The translations under genes and the position numbers were made by a program. This document shows, piece by piece, positions 9,933 to 18,252 of a DNA stretch of 33,132 nucleotides (position 1 is its first letter; each line of letters begins with the position of its first letter). The DNA lies in the NCBI RefSeq assembly GCF_913058035.1, contig NZ_CAJXPA010000033.1:1-33132 (forward strand), read 5' to 3'. The notes beneath the pieces were generated by a model that worked only from the letters and a program-made list of their open reading frames with translations, ran no database searches and had not been told where the DNA came from. The stretch comes from an uncultured Paraglaciecola sp. Its GTDB lineage: Bacteria; Pseudomonadota; Gammaproteobacteria; Enterobacterales; Alteromonadaceae.

Positions 9933-10319
9933 TATTTGGCTTTTGAAATAACAAGTGAAAGTAAGATATCAAATTCTATTGGTTTCAACAATTTTTTATA
10001 CCAGCCATTGCTTTGTCACTCTGATATCTGGGTATCGAGTTAGATAACTCGCTGAAGGGTACTGACTAATAAAGATGTGTGAACCTTCCACAAAATTCTG
10101 CGTTCTTTTATGTGTGTCCGCTTTCTAGTATGAGTGGGATGATAAGAATCGAAATCACTGGTTGTGTATTTTTCTCTAAAGTGACTAACTTGGAGAAGAT
10201 ATTAAAACAGCTTTCTACTACTAAACATCGTTCAACGAGCAGCTTGCCATCAGACACTTTTAGCACTAACCTATCTTCAAAATTGTTGGCTGGTTTTTAT
10301 CATCGACATACTAACGTAT
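9933..10319. other. Gene-free stretch upstream of the metal-efflux operon
   Basis: About 390 bp without a convincing gene. It must hold the promoter of the minus-strand efflux operon (start at 9932) and the right margin of the candidate island. The only structured signal I see is the palindrome at 10036-10051. A 93-codon plus-strand frame beginning at 10079 has no recognisable protein features, and runs into the decayed nth copy, so I treat it as noncoding. Confidence 0.5.
10036..10051. promoter_or_regulatory. Palindrome CGAGTTA-GA-TAACTCG, candidate operator
   Basis: A perfect dyad with 7-bp arms and a 2-bp centre lies about 105 bp upstream of the first gene of the metal-efflux operon. It could be the binding site of a metal-responsive repressor or activator, but no regulator gene is present in the module and no clear -35/-10 pair flanks it, so this remains a guess. 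Confidence 0.3.
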
Positions 10320-10545
10320 TTGGCTGGCCAGCCGCAGACACCCATATTTTAGAGTATTAAGCATAACTAAATTAGCTATGGGCAAAAATTTTGATTTAAT
10401 TGAGCAAAATTGTGAAAGGTAGAACCTGCCGAATTTAAGGTAAATGTGCATCATTGGTTAATTTTACATGGCAGATACACTTGTATTACCCCAGAACTCC
10501 ACAGCTGTTGATGTTTAATTGAAGATTTATGTGAATTTAAAATAA
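10320..10545 (+). pseudogene. nth: Decayed duplicate of the 3' end of nth
   Basis: This stretch aligns base for base with 3664-3903 of nth. Shared blocks include CAGACACCCATATTTT (one substitution from nth), AACTAAATTAGCTATGGGCA and CATCATTGGTTAATTTT, ending with the counterpart of the cluster-binding tail (GAAGATTTATGTGAATTTAA). By eye roughly three quarters to four fifths of positions agree. Small deletions near the start and in the iron-sulfur loop region, plus frameshifts and stops, destroy the reading frame, and three of the four cluster cysteine codons cannot be placed. No 5' part of nth precedes it. It is a remnant, not a second enzyme, and it marks the far edge of the metal-efflux segment. 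Confidence 0.9.
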
Positions 10546-10567
10546 TACTGACAACTAGGAAATAACA

Positions 10568-10759
10568 ATGGAAGGTACAAAACGAGCCAATATTAAGATA
10601 GGTACACAAGTGTCTATCGTGCTCAAACAAGATCAAAGAACCGGTGATTTAACCGAAGGGATTGTCGAAAAAATTCTCACCAACTCGCCTAATCATCCCC
10701 ATGGAATTAAAGTACAATTAGACAGCGGTGAGGTAGGCAGAGTTAAGCACATTCGCTAG
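10568..10759 (+). CDS. YwbE family small protein
   Basis: The 63-residue protein has the conserved layout of the YwbE family (DUF2196): IKIGTQVSIVLKQDQRTGDLTEGIVEKILTNS, then the invariant-like HPHGIKVQLDSGEVGRVKHI. It is a small basic, probably all-beta (KOW/SH3-like) protein of unknown function. A good Shine-Dalgarno (AGGA, 8 bases before the ATG) supports the start. It begins just 22 bp after the nth remnant, which suggests nth and this gene were adjacent before the metal-efflux segment came in. It is convergent with the pilE-like gene at 10774. Confidence 0.9.
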   Translation: MEGTKRANIKIGTQVSIVLKQDQRTGDLTEGIVEKILTNSPNHPHGIKVQLDSGEVGRVKHIR

Positions 10760-10773
10760 TCAATACTGCTGCT

Positions 10774-11265
10774 CTAACAACTCCAACAAAACTCAGTTGT
10801 GCTGAAAGTGCCATTATTGTTTTCATCCCATGCTCGTCGCCCATCACTGTAAAAGGCAACGTTTCCATTACCGGCTTGGGAAGTACCTGTTACAGGTCGA
10901 GCCTCGATAATATAAGCACCACCATTTGCCTCATTAATATACAAATCATACTTGCGATTGTCGTAGAGCTCTGCCGATGGCGAATGTTGATGGAAAATAG
11001 CAGGTTTTCCCGTATCAGCTGCAGAAACTGCAGCTGCCTTGTAACTAAAACTTGCGGCTTTATGTCGCTCCATAGCAGCCGCAAGGCTCATCAAGTCAGC
11101 TTGGGCCGCACCTCTATTAGTGCTAACAACAAACCCTTGATAACTGGGGTATGCAATGCTGGTAATAATGCCAATAATAGCCACCACTATCATCAATTCA
11201 ATTAATGAAAACCCTTTTTGCTTTTTGCTTTGCTTTTTACTCAGTGTGCCTAACGTTATTTTCAT
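10774..11265 (-). CDS. pilE: PilE-like type IV minor pilin
   Basis: This type IV pilin carries a prepilin leader cut after Gly in KKQKG|FSLIELMIVVAIIG, with Phe at +1 and Glu at +5. The ATG at 11263-11265 overlaps the pilY1 stop (ATGA), giving about 163 residues; a frame extension to 11289 lies inside pilY1 and is unlikely to be used. The hydrophobic N-helix is followed by a globular domain containing NRKYDLYINEANGGAYIIEA and YSDGRRAWDENNNG, typical of PilE minor pilins, and a C-terminal Cys pair (FCWSC). It is the last gene of the pilVWXY1E operon. In Pseudomonas the orthologous set primes pilus assembly and places PilY1 at the tip. Confidence 0.92.
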   Translation of the reverse strand: MKITLGTLSKKQSKKQKGFSLIELMIVVAIIGIITSIAYPSYQGFVVSTNRGAAQADLMSLAAAMERHKAASFSYKAAAVSAADTGKPAIFHQHSPSAELYDNRKYDLYINEANGGAYIIEARPVTGTSQAGNGNVAFYSDGRRAWDENNNGTFSTTEFCWSC

Positions 11266-14200
11266 TGTCTCTCTGTCTCTGTTTTCCAACTGCTTTTTTG
11301 GACTCGCTCAAAATAGCTGTGAATGTTTTCGGCTAGACACTCAAAGTCTGAACCACAGGCAACCTTGTTACCGTCTTCATCTACCTGAATAACGGTCGAA
11401 GCACATTCAGTTCCCAAACAAATGACAGGCTTAACAATATCTTCAATCAAAATTTTAGTGTCTGGAGCTATACCCGTCTGTTTTAATTGCGCGTAACGGT
11501 CTTCATGTAACTGTGTGTCATCATTGTTCAAATCTACCACCGAGTTACCATTGATAAGTTCAACCAAATACGCACGGCTGTTACCTGTGGGCGGTGCGCA
11601 CTCGCTCTCACTAGCTGTGGCTGGCAAGTAGGTAGTAAATATCACCTGATAGTCTAGGATCAATGGTGAGGCCAGTACCTTTTCCCCTCCTATTTTAAGG
11701 CTTATATACCAGCCATTAGACTCTGAGAATTGTTCAAATGCTAACTCTTTAGCCACGGTATCAGAAGATGTCAATAAATGTTCAGTAGCATCATACAAAT
11801 TATTTAAACCTAAGGGGGTACTAGGTAAACCATAATCTCCGTTTTCATCAAGAGTAAAAACGCCTTCATCCTTGATCATGTAAAAATGATCATTAATAGT
11901 AGTATTTAATGGATGTGCACGAAAACCAGAACCTAATACAACGGCATAATAATGATCTGTGCCTAAACTTATTTCAGAAATATCGGGACCATAATAAAAG
12001 CGCCTGTTATCTGCCTCGATATCGCCGCCAAAATTAGCGAGTAAACCACCGGTGACTAAACCTGCGACTGACTCTTCATTGTGAATATCCAGTCTAAACA
12101 ATTGACCTCCCATATCTGCAACATACATATGGTCGGCGAATCCATCATTGTCGCGATCAATAACAGAAACTCTGGCAGGAATACTGTATCCCATGTCTGG
12201 TAAATTTAGATCAGCATCAGCATTACTGGCCGACCAAATAAGCTCGCCGCTATCAGCATCGACAATAAACACTGAATTACCTACAGCGTCTGTACTTCTG
12301 ATTAATTTACTGTCTTGATCTTCATCATAACCGCCGCCAAATATTAAAACATTTCGACTCGTAGCCCCTACTTTAATTTTTGTCACGGTGGGCTTTGACC
12401 ACGTTTGTCCCAAGTTTACAAAATCCCCCACTCCACCTTCTATTTTAAACATTAATTTTGGGTTGGTTTTGCTGGTAATATCAAAAGCATAATAATTATT
12501 ACCACCACGGCGCATGCCAACGTAGAGGTAGATATTACTACCTGCTGTTCTGAGCACCATATCTCCATCTAGACCGTAAATATGTGAAAACGTCGAAGAA
12601 TCAAGATATAAATCATACAAGTTATCCATTAAGTCCTTTGGCATAATCGCAAAATTTTCTTCGCCTGTGGTTGGATCGAACGAGTGTAAAAAACCATGAT
12701 TGGTAGCCACAAAGACGGCACTGTCTGTAAGGGAATAATTAACGATGACAGGTTGAGAATGAATGGGATCACCCATTGCTTGTCTGGCATCAGTTGAACT
12801 GCCATCGGCATCGTCATCTTTCACATCCACTCCGCGCGCCCATTTTAATAACGTCTCACGAGTGGCAACTGGATCTGCTAAGGCACCAACTGCTAAATCT
12901 GTAATGGTTAAACTCGCGTTGTCTTCATGCAACAAGTTGTCAGTTTTAATAATTGTACCCGCACCATCAAAAGCGTATGCCATACGAGGCAAACCCATTT
13001 TTCCAGCCGTTCCACCTTCTCGCACGTCATTTCCATCAGCCAATAATGACCAATAGCTGTGAGCACTATCGTTAAAAAAGCCAGTTACACTGTCAACAGC
13101 ACTCAAGCCATTTTTATCAAGAATGTCCGAACCGTCTAACCTATACCTCTTAACATTTCCAGGCCAGATAGTGCCTTCGGCAGGCTTAAATAATGCAAAA
13201 TACAACTCGTCGTTATGAGTTAATCGGTTAAGTTGATTGACAGCCACACCTGGTGAAACAAAAGTAGCATTAACATCTTTTACCGTTTTCAATATGGATT
13301 GAAAAACACCTACTAACTCATCAGTATTATCTGCAGTATAAAAATCACCGTTACCACTAACTGCTATGTCATTAAGAAAGGCGTTTGCAGTTGAACCCGC
13401 TGCAAAACCAATAGTGTGTGTGAAAACTCGCGTATCAATCTTAGAGTTATCACCATCACCTATGTTTTTGGTTAAATCTATTCCGCATTGTTCACCACCA
13501 GAACCAGTGCATGACTTTCCAAGCAATGTTTCAATTTCAGTCACACTGTGATTGTTATTAGCCACACCATCTGATAGAAGTACTATATGGTTATTGGTCT
13601 GACAGACTTTATCAGTCACTGGGCTAATGTAAGTGGCTCCTTGTGGAATGTATTCATTCATACAGTATGAGCTACTCAGATTTTCTACCGAACAGCCTGC
13701 AGGTAAAACGGAGTCAGTTCCAAGGTATGACAACCTATGGCTCACTCTGGTGTTGCGTCGTACTGTACTTGATACGGATGGTTGACCACGGGTTTTCCCA
13801 TAATTAACAGAAAGTCCTCCATAATAACTGGCAGCCTCATACAGCGTATCGACTATTGGCGTCATTCCACTTGCACTCAATGCATCGACTTGACTGACAA
13901 GCAGTTCTCTCACGGTTGATGTACTGCCAGGCGTAGCATTACCTTGATACTCTACCACTAAACTAACTGTACCTGAGGGTTTTCCATTGTAAGTGTAGGC
14001 ACCCCGAACACCCACAAAATCTGAAAATACAAACATCATGTCGTTGCCGGACGTCCAACCTGCGCGGCCAACAATCTGTTCTACTATGCTAGTCACTGGA
14101 GGGCTTTGATAAGTGTAATTTCTATACCACCGTGGAATACCAGACCACGCAACAGCTGTCGTTTTTGGCTTATCCCTCAATAGATACCTCGTGTAGCGTC

Positions 14201-15356
14201 TAAAATTGCTTGGGTCATCTTGGTCGACTCCTGCAATATTAAAACTAGCGAATGAGTTTTGACTACTTTGGTAAGCAGTAAACTCCAAATAAGCATCTAT
14301 AATACTCGCGCCTTGGGGTAAGGCTATGTTTTGGAATCTGACAGCGATATGCTTGTTTGAACTGTTCCTAAACGTCAGTTCTGTTCCTGTTGATTGATAC
14401 CCGTCACTGCGCTCTTCAGCATTATTGCGTTGTGAGCTAACCTGATAGCTTAACCTACCCTTCACACAACCTGTAGCTGTAGTGTCGTCATACACAACTA
14501 CTAGCTGAGGACCTAATCCTTCTCCATCCTCAAATGCGGGTGAGACACGCTCACTACTGGTGCTGATACCTTGACCATCAACAATGATGTTTAAAGAATT
14601 ACCTCCGCACCAATCAGATTGATCGACAATTTCTTGCACAATGCTACTTAGATCAGGAGACACTGTCGTTTCATTCGACACTGGCCAGTCATTATCAGTG
14701 TCCCAAAGTACTGAATTAGATGTTTTAATTCGAGCAGATATATTATTACTGGTTTCACTGAATGTGATTGAGTTGCCAATTAGCTCACCACTAAAGTTTA
14801 ATTGCGTAGCACCGCTATTAAAGCCACTTGAACTGAAGCGAATATACGCATTAGTAATCACCGCTCCACGAGGAATATTAAGGTCTTGATAACGAAGTCC
14901 TAGGGTAACGGCATTGGTACTTTGAGATAATTTCAGTGTAATACTAGAATTGTTGACAGATGAAGCTATTTCGTAGGCATCATCTGTTGCCTGTGAAACT
15001 GAAGTGATAATCTCTGGAGAAACGGAGTCATCAATCGGCCTAATAGGGTATAAAACTGGACCACCAAAATCTGAAAAGCGCATTAAACCCGCGTTGATAT
15101 TAGTGACGGAATTAAGTGTTTCTTTTAGCGCATTTTGTACCCGTAACATTCTTGACTCATCGCCATCATCCTTGCTTCCCATACTGCCTGAGGTATCCAT
15201 AATAAAAAGCACATTGGGATTGTAGGTCACCTCACTGCCCGCGGTTCCTAAGTATATTTCCAAGTCGTCTGCACTGCTCACAAGACTGCAAAGCGTCAGG
15301 CTAGTCGCCAACCATGGTACGATAAATTTGTTGATACATTTCATGAAAGACACCAT
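11262..15356 (-). CDS. pilY1: PilY1, type IV pilus tip-associated adhesin and assembly factor
   Basis: This 1364-residue secreted protein has a signal peptide in the first ~28 residues. Residues 48-60 (NVLFIMDTSGSMG) open a von Willebrand A domain with a DxSxS metal site. That domain appears interrupted by two tandem beta-sandwich units (about 135-290 and 310-465), each with an RGA/QGA-(S/V)I...AY(I/L)xF core and ending in an LVVVYD/LVVEYQ strand. The A domain then resumes (ASGMTPIVDTLYEAASYY, IVLLSDGVAN). The C-terminal half is the PilY1 beta-propeller (GFLHSFDPTTGEE, WSKPTVTKIKVG) with a calcium-loop-like DRDNDGFAD near residue 1065. ATG 15356 directly follows the pilX stop; an internal ATG at 15344 (MKCINKF) is an alternative start. 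Confidence 0.95.
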   Translation of the reverse strand: MVSFMKCINKFIVPWLATSLTLCSLVSSADDLEIYLGTAGSEVTYNPNVLFIMDTSGSMGSKDDGDESRMLRVQNALKETLNSVTNINAGLMRFSDFGGPVLYPIRPIDDSVSPEIITSVSQATDDAYEIASSVNNSSITLKLSQSTNAVTLGLRYQDLNIPRGAVITNAYIRFSSSGFNSGATQLNFSGELIGNSITFSETSNNISARIKTSNSVLWDTDNDWPVSNETTVSPDLSSIVQEIVDQSDWCGGNSLNIIVDGQGISTSSERVSPAFEDGEGLGPQLVVVYDDTTATGCVKGRLSYQVSSQRNNAEERSDGYQSTGTELTFRNSSNKHIAVRFQNIALPQGASIIDAYLEFTAYQSSQNSFASFNIAGVDQDDPSNFRRYTRYLLRDKPKTTAVAWSGIPRWYRNYTYQSPPVTSIVEQIVGRAGWTSGNDMMFVFSDFVGVRGAYTYNGKPSGTVSLVVEYQGNATPGSTSTVRELLVSQVDALSASGMTPIVDTLYEAASYYGGLSVNYGKTRGQPSVSSTVRRNTRVSHRLSYLGTDSVLPAGCSVENLSSSYCMNEYIPQGATYISPVTDKVCQTNNHIVLLSDGVANNNHSVTEIETLLGKSCTGSGGEQCGIDLTKNIGDGDNSKIDTRVFTHTIGFAAGSTANAFLNDIAVSGNGDFYTADNTDELVGVFQSILKTVKDVNATFVSPGVAVNQLNRLTHNDELYFALFKPAEGTIWPGNVKRYRLDGSDILDKNGLSAVDSVTGFFNDSAHSYWSLLADGNDVREGGTAGKMGLPRMAYAFDGAGTIIKTDNLLHEDNASLTITDLAVGALADPVATRETLLKWARGVDVKDDDADGSSTDARQAMGDPIHSQPVIVNYSLTDSAVFVATNHGFLHSFDPTTGEENFAIMPKDLMDNLYDLYLDSSTFSHIYGLDGDMVLRTAGSNIYLYVGMRRGGNNYYAFDITSKTNPKLMFKIEGGVGDFVNLGQTWSKPTVTKIKVGATSRNVLIFGGGYDEDQDSKLIRSTDAVGNSVFIVDADSGELIWSASNADADLNLPDMGYSIPARVSVIDRDNDGFADHMYVADMGGQLFRLDIHNEESVAGLVTGGLLANFGGDIEADNRRFYYGPDISEISLGTDHYYAVVLGSGFRAHPLNTTINDHFYMIKDEGVFTLDENGDYGLPSTPLGLNNLYDATEHLLTSSDTVAKELAFEQFSESNGWYISLKIGGEKVLASPLILDYQVIFTTYLPATASESECAPPTGNSRAYLVELINGNSVVDLNNDDTQLHEDRYAQLKQTGIAPDTKILIEDIVKPVICLGTECASTVIQVDEDGNKVACGSDFECLAENIHSYFERVQKSSWKTETERQ

Positions 15357-15938
15357 TTATTGGGTTGCAGGTGCAAAAACTGAAGCATTAACAGAATTAG
15401 CCACTACGTAATTACTACCATCTAATTGCCCGCACCCTCTTACAATGAAGACATGGCAACTAATATTACTACCACCGATAACATTGCTTGAGCCAACACA
15501 AGGTTGTTCCCCAACAAAAGCGGCTCGAGACCAACTCTTCACCACTGGTTTATCGGTATAATTGCCCGCACTAGTATGTTGGGTTCCAGCACTTAAACCA
15601 GAACTGGTGAGCACTCTATTAGTCCAAGTAACATTCTCAAAACAGCTAATACTTTGAACCGTTAAATCTAACTGTGTACCTCCCCTAGCAGCAGACAATG
15701 GATCGTCTAAATTCGCAGTACTAAGTAGTATCTCATCTTCGGATTCGAACATCACAGCAGCAATAGCAGATTCCGCAGCGTCGAATGAAAGAGACCGTTT
15801 CTCCATAGATGTCGCCATTTTGCTTTGCATTAGGCTACTAGATACTGATGACACACCTAGAATGGTTAAACTCATGAGTATCAGTAAAGCAAATACCATA
15901 ACCATTCCTGAACTTTTCTGTTTTAAAGGATAATTCAT
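15357..15938 (-). CDS. pilX: PilX-like type IV minor pilin
   Basis: The 193-residue product has the PilX-type N-terminus: a short leader ending in SSG, then the hydrophobic helix MVMVFALLILMSLTILGVSSVSSS, which lacks the usual Glu at +5, as in other PilX proteins. The conserved SFDAAESAIAAVMFE segment follows (PilX N-terminal domain). The C-terminal part contains Cys residues likely to form disulfides. Its ATG overlaps the pilW stop (ATGA), and pilY1 starts on the base after its TAA. It should belong to the minor-pilin priming complex with PilV, PilW, PilE and PilY1. Confidence 0.9.
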   Translation of the reverse strand: MNYPLKQKSSGMVMVFALLILMSLTILGVSSVSSSLMQSKMATSMEKRSLSFDAAESAIAAVMFESEDEILLSTANLDDPLSAARGGTQLDLTVQSISCFENVTWTNRVLTSSGLSAGTQHTSAGNYTDKPVVKSWSRAAFVGEQPCVGSSNVIGGSNISCHVFIVRGCGQLDGSNYVVANSVNASVFAPATQ

Positions 15939-16792
15939 ATATTTCTACTTCGAGCGAAATTTTTGCTGTTGCGCAAAGTGATTGTAGTTTCAAATTGCTT
16001 AAATAACCTTTTATCAGAAGGTTGTATCGGTTCTTCATTGAGCAGTTTAAACCTTGGGACGGGGCTGATTAATACATCCGTGTCAGCTTTTAGTAACAAT
16101 GCAATTCGAATAGCGACAACCAGTGCTCCAGCGGCTTTTTCTGCACCTAAAGTATCTGCTTCTACAAATTTCACAGGTCTTGCAGAATTATCTTGTGAGC
16201 TAATATTATCTGTGACGCCATATTGCACTTGAAAGCTAGTCACATCGTCTAATAACGTGTATGCATTGTCATCATCAACCTGCGTCTTTAAACCGCGTAA
16301 AAATCTACCATCAAACCCACGACATTTTAAAGATGTACCATCTAAAAAGTATTCGTTGACCACCATAAACTCTTCGTCGCCATAACCATGACTGGCACCT
16401 CTGCAATCTTTTCTTGCCTGTAGTGCCACCATTAATGTATCACTTAAAGCACCCCCCCCCTCCTTTACACCCTTGTTTAAAGCATTACTAAAATCCCCTT
16501 CCACAGGAATAGGATTGTTGTGCACAAAGGCAGCCTCAACTACGACATCAACATCTTTATTAAGGTCTGGTTGCAACAGATCATAGCGTCCAGTCATGAC
16601 TAAATCGTTACGTAATCTGGCAATTATAAAACGACCATTTTCTTGAGCAGATGCAATCGATCTATTTAGTCGTTCGGTAGAATTGTTGCTGATCATCACC
16701 TGAACCACCGCTGCAGATAAAATAAGTCCTAGAGTTAGAGATATCATCAACTCAATCAGACTAAACCCACCTTGTTTACGATAAACAATCAT
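15935..16792 (-). CDS. pilW: PilW-like type IV minor pilin
   Basis: PilW is the large minor pilin of the priming complex. The leader MIVYRKQGG precedes FSLIELMISLTLGLILSAAVVQVM, with Glu at +5, followed by the PilW-specific block SAQENGRFIIARLRNDLVMTGR. Its 285 residues suit the family. Codons for KEGGGALS contain a run of nine G (minus strand), described separately; the present length keeps the frame open. Start and stop each overlap the neighbouring genes by ATGA (pilV before, pilX after), so translation of the whole operon is chained. Confidence 0.93.
   Translation of the reverse strand: MIVYRKQGGFSLIELMISLTLGLILSAAVVQVMISNNSTERLNRSIASAQENGRFIIARLRNDLVMTGRYDLLQPDLNKDVDVVVEAAFVHNNPIPVEGDFSNALNKGVKEGGGALSDTLMVALQARKDCRGASHGYGDEEFMVVNEYFLDGTSLKCRGFDGRFLRGLKTQVDDDNAYTLLDDVTSFQVQYGVTDNISSQDNSARPVKFVEADTLGAEKAAGALVVAIRIALLLKADTDVLISPVPRFKLLNEEPIQPSDKRLFKQFETTITLRNSKNFARSRNI
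16452..16460 (-). repeat. Nine-G homopolymer inside pilW
   Basis: Nine consecutive C on the plus strand, read as G in pilW, encode most of Glu-Gly-Gly-Gly-Ala. Adding one G gives GGG-TGC-TTT-AAG-TGA; losing one gives GTG-CTT-TAA. Either change ends translation within five codons after the tract. It is the longest G/C run I see in this AT-rich segment. This is the classical structure of a slippage-based switch, although sequencing error in such tracts is also common. Confidence 0.85.
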
Positions 16793-17421
16793 AATGTCAC
16801 GTCAACAGACACACAGTCATGAGGAAGTGCTTCATCAACATTGCAATCAGCATTCAAAGTACGATTAATATTTTGCCAGTTTTCCACTGGCCAACTTAAG
16901 ATGACTACATGCCTAGAACCGACACTGCAAAAGTCTGTATCTGCAGCGTTATTGTCCAATTCACAACTTAAGCTAATCTCTATTTCAGGGTTAGCTGCCA
17001 CTGCTGAACACGACACTTCATAAGCATCAGACACGGCGAGTTGGGCTGCAGTGCAAACATTATCATTGCAGTTAGGAATAGTGTTTGGGCGCTCTAAACA
17101 ATAACAAGTATGTGGAAGTCCAGCTACACAAGTCATACCAGAAAAATTATACAAACTTTCGTCAAAATAATCGTTATGCACAACCAAACCTTTACCGAGT
17201 GGCGAAAAGACAGCGCTAGCTCTCAAGCGCTCTGTTAACTGCTGGGCAACCAACACTGATTGAGATCGACTCAGTGCCTCAGAGTTTGTAAATGAACCCA
17301 CAAATTGTAAATATGCCACACCAAGTAACCCTACAGATAAAATAAACAAAGTCACCAACACTTCAATCATGCCGACACCCAGTTGATTATTTGTATATGG
17401 ATTTTTAGTTGTGCTCTTCAC
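16789..17421 (-). CDS. pilV: PilV-like type IV minor pilin
   Basis: PilV-type minor pilin, 210 residues. The leader ends NNQLGVG and the mature helix starts MIEVLVTLFILSVGLLGVAYLQ, the PilV signature (Glu here at +3, as in PilV proteins with a GMIEVL start). The conserved SRSQSVLVAQQLTERLRA block and several cysteines in the globular part (CYCLERPNTIPNC) follow. The start codon is GTG at 17419-17421, with a weak AGAG ribosome site close before it. It is the first gene of the pilV-pilW-pilX-pilY1-pilE operon; the 247 bp upstream (17422-17668) are AT-rich and should hold the promoter, but I see no clear consensus. Confidence 0.9.
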   Translation of the reverse strand: MKSTTKNPYTNNQLGVGMIEVLVTLFILSVGLLGVAYLQFVGSFTNSEALSRSQSVLVAQQLTERLRASAVFSPLGKGLVVHNDYFDESLYNFSGMTCVAGLPHTCYCLERPNTIPNCNDNVCTAAQLAVSDAYEVSCSAVAANPEIEISLSCELDNNAADTDFCSVGSRHVVILSWPVENWQNINRTLNADCNVDEALPHDCVSVDVTL

Positions 17422-17668
17422 GCTCTTTTTCTCACTTTAGTTGAAAAATAAACATATTTGGCTAATTAGCAGAGTGTCCAGATAAATCTACAATAAATAT
17501 ATTAGCTAAAATACAAAGTATTAGGTTATTAGTAAGGGGGTAAAGGTATATATTTTGATTTAATTGATTTGGAATATTTTAATAAATTCTTAAAAAACAA
17601 TAAACTATCACTTAATCTGATCGTTGATAACATAGTCTATAATTAATAAATAGATTTATTAATTTCTC

Positions 17669-18250
17669 TTATGGCGTTGCTAAGGTACTCGATGAGCGAT
17701 ATTTAGCTTGGAAACTCTGGCTTTGAGCAATAGGTGCGATACTTCCATACATCTCAAGTTGTTTATTTAACCCGCTAATGTCAACCCAAGTAATGATGAT
17801 ATGAACATTTTTTAGATCCACATATCGAGGTAAATTAATTGGGAAAAAAGGGTCTCCAACTTTTACCCAACTATCAGCTAAATCATTAAAGTTTGTATCA
17901 ACATAATACATATCTTCGACTTGCCACTGGGTGTTGAATGTTTGAAAACCTAACGAGGAAGTCATTATTATGTCTCGTTCTCCTGCTGGAATATTGCCTC
18001 CTAAATCAGATGCAATATTCTGGTAAGACATATTTCCACTTGAATGACTCAGTTGTTGAAAATAGGCCAAATCAGTTAATTTTTCTTGGGCAAGATGAAG
18101 AGCCAAAATTCGTAGGTTGATTTTTGCATCTGCGACTACATATTCAGTTTGCAAAGTAACATAACCAGTGACTCCCAGCATAATAAGTAGTGAAGCAACT
18201 GACACTTCAATTAGGGAAAAGCCATTTTTTTTATACATGTTTGTGTCCAC
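17669..18250 (-). CDS. PilV-like minor pilin of a second minor-pilin set
   Basis: The leader MYKKNG precedes FSLIEVSVASLLIMLGVTGYVTLQ, a standard prepilin N-terminus with Glu at +5 and a PilV-like continuation (ALHLAQEKLTDLAYFQQL). It has about 190 residues and no cysteine pair. Two starts are possible: GTG at 18250, two bases after the upstream stop, and ATG at 18238 (giving the six-residue leader); neither has a clear ribosome site. It is the last gene of the fimT-pilW-pilX-pilV operon. The globular part is unlike PilV at 16789-17421, so it is a divergent paralogue rather than a recent copy. Confidence 0.85.
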   Translation of the reverse strand: MDTNMYKKNGFSLIEVSVASLLIMLGVTGYVTLQTEYVVADAKINLRILALHLAQEKLTDLAYFQQLSHSSGNMSYQNIASDLGGNIPAGERDIIMTSSLGFQTFNTQWQVEDMYYVDTNFNDLADSWVKVGDPFFPINLPRYVDLKNVHIIITWVDISGLNKQLEMYGSIAPIAQSQSFQAKYRSSSTLATP

Positions 18251-18252
18251 AA

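Larger units (their letters stand above)
3909..10319. mobile_element. Candidate genomic island carrying metal efflux genes, inserted at the 3' end of nth
   Basis: The segment lies between intact nth and a degenerate copy of the nth 3' end. It carries a five-gene minus-strand operon for heavy-metal RND efflux that is unrelated to the flanking repair and YwbE genes. The arrangement is that expected when an element integrates in a gene's 3' end, restores the gene and displaces the old end. No integrase, transposase or short perfect attachment core is visible, so the entry mechanism is not shown. The left margin (3909-4195) and right margin (9933-10319) hold no recognisable genes. Homologous recombination with a foreign nth allele would leave a similar pattern. 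Confidence 0.5.

Noticed and set aside
3909-10319. A Tn7-like or insertion-sequence element
   Set aside because: No transposase or integrase and no terminal inverted repeats or target duplications were found; only the nth duplication supports mobility.
10320-10545. A second functional endonuclease III
   Set aside because: Only the 3' third is present, the frame is broken by small deletions, and the iron-sulfur cysteines are largely lost.
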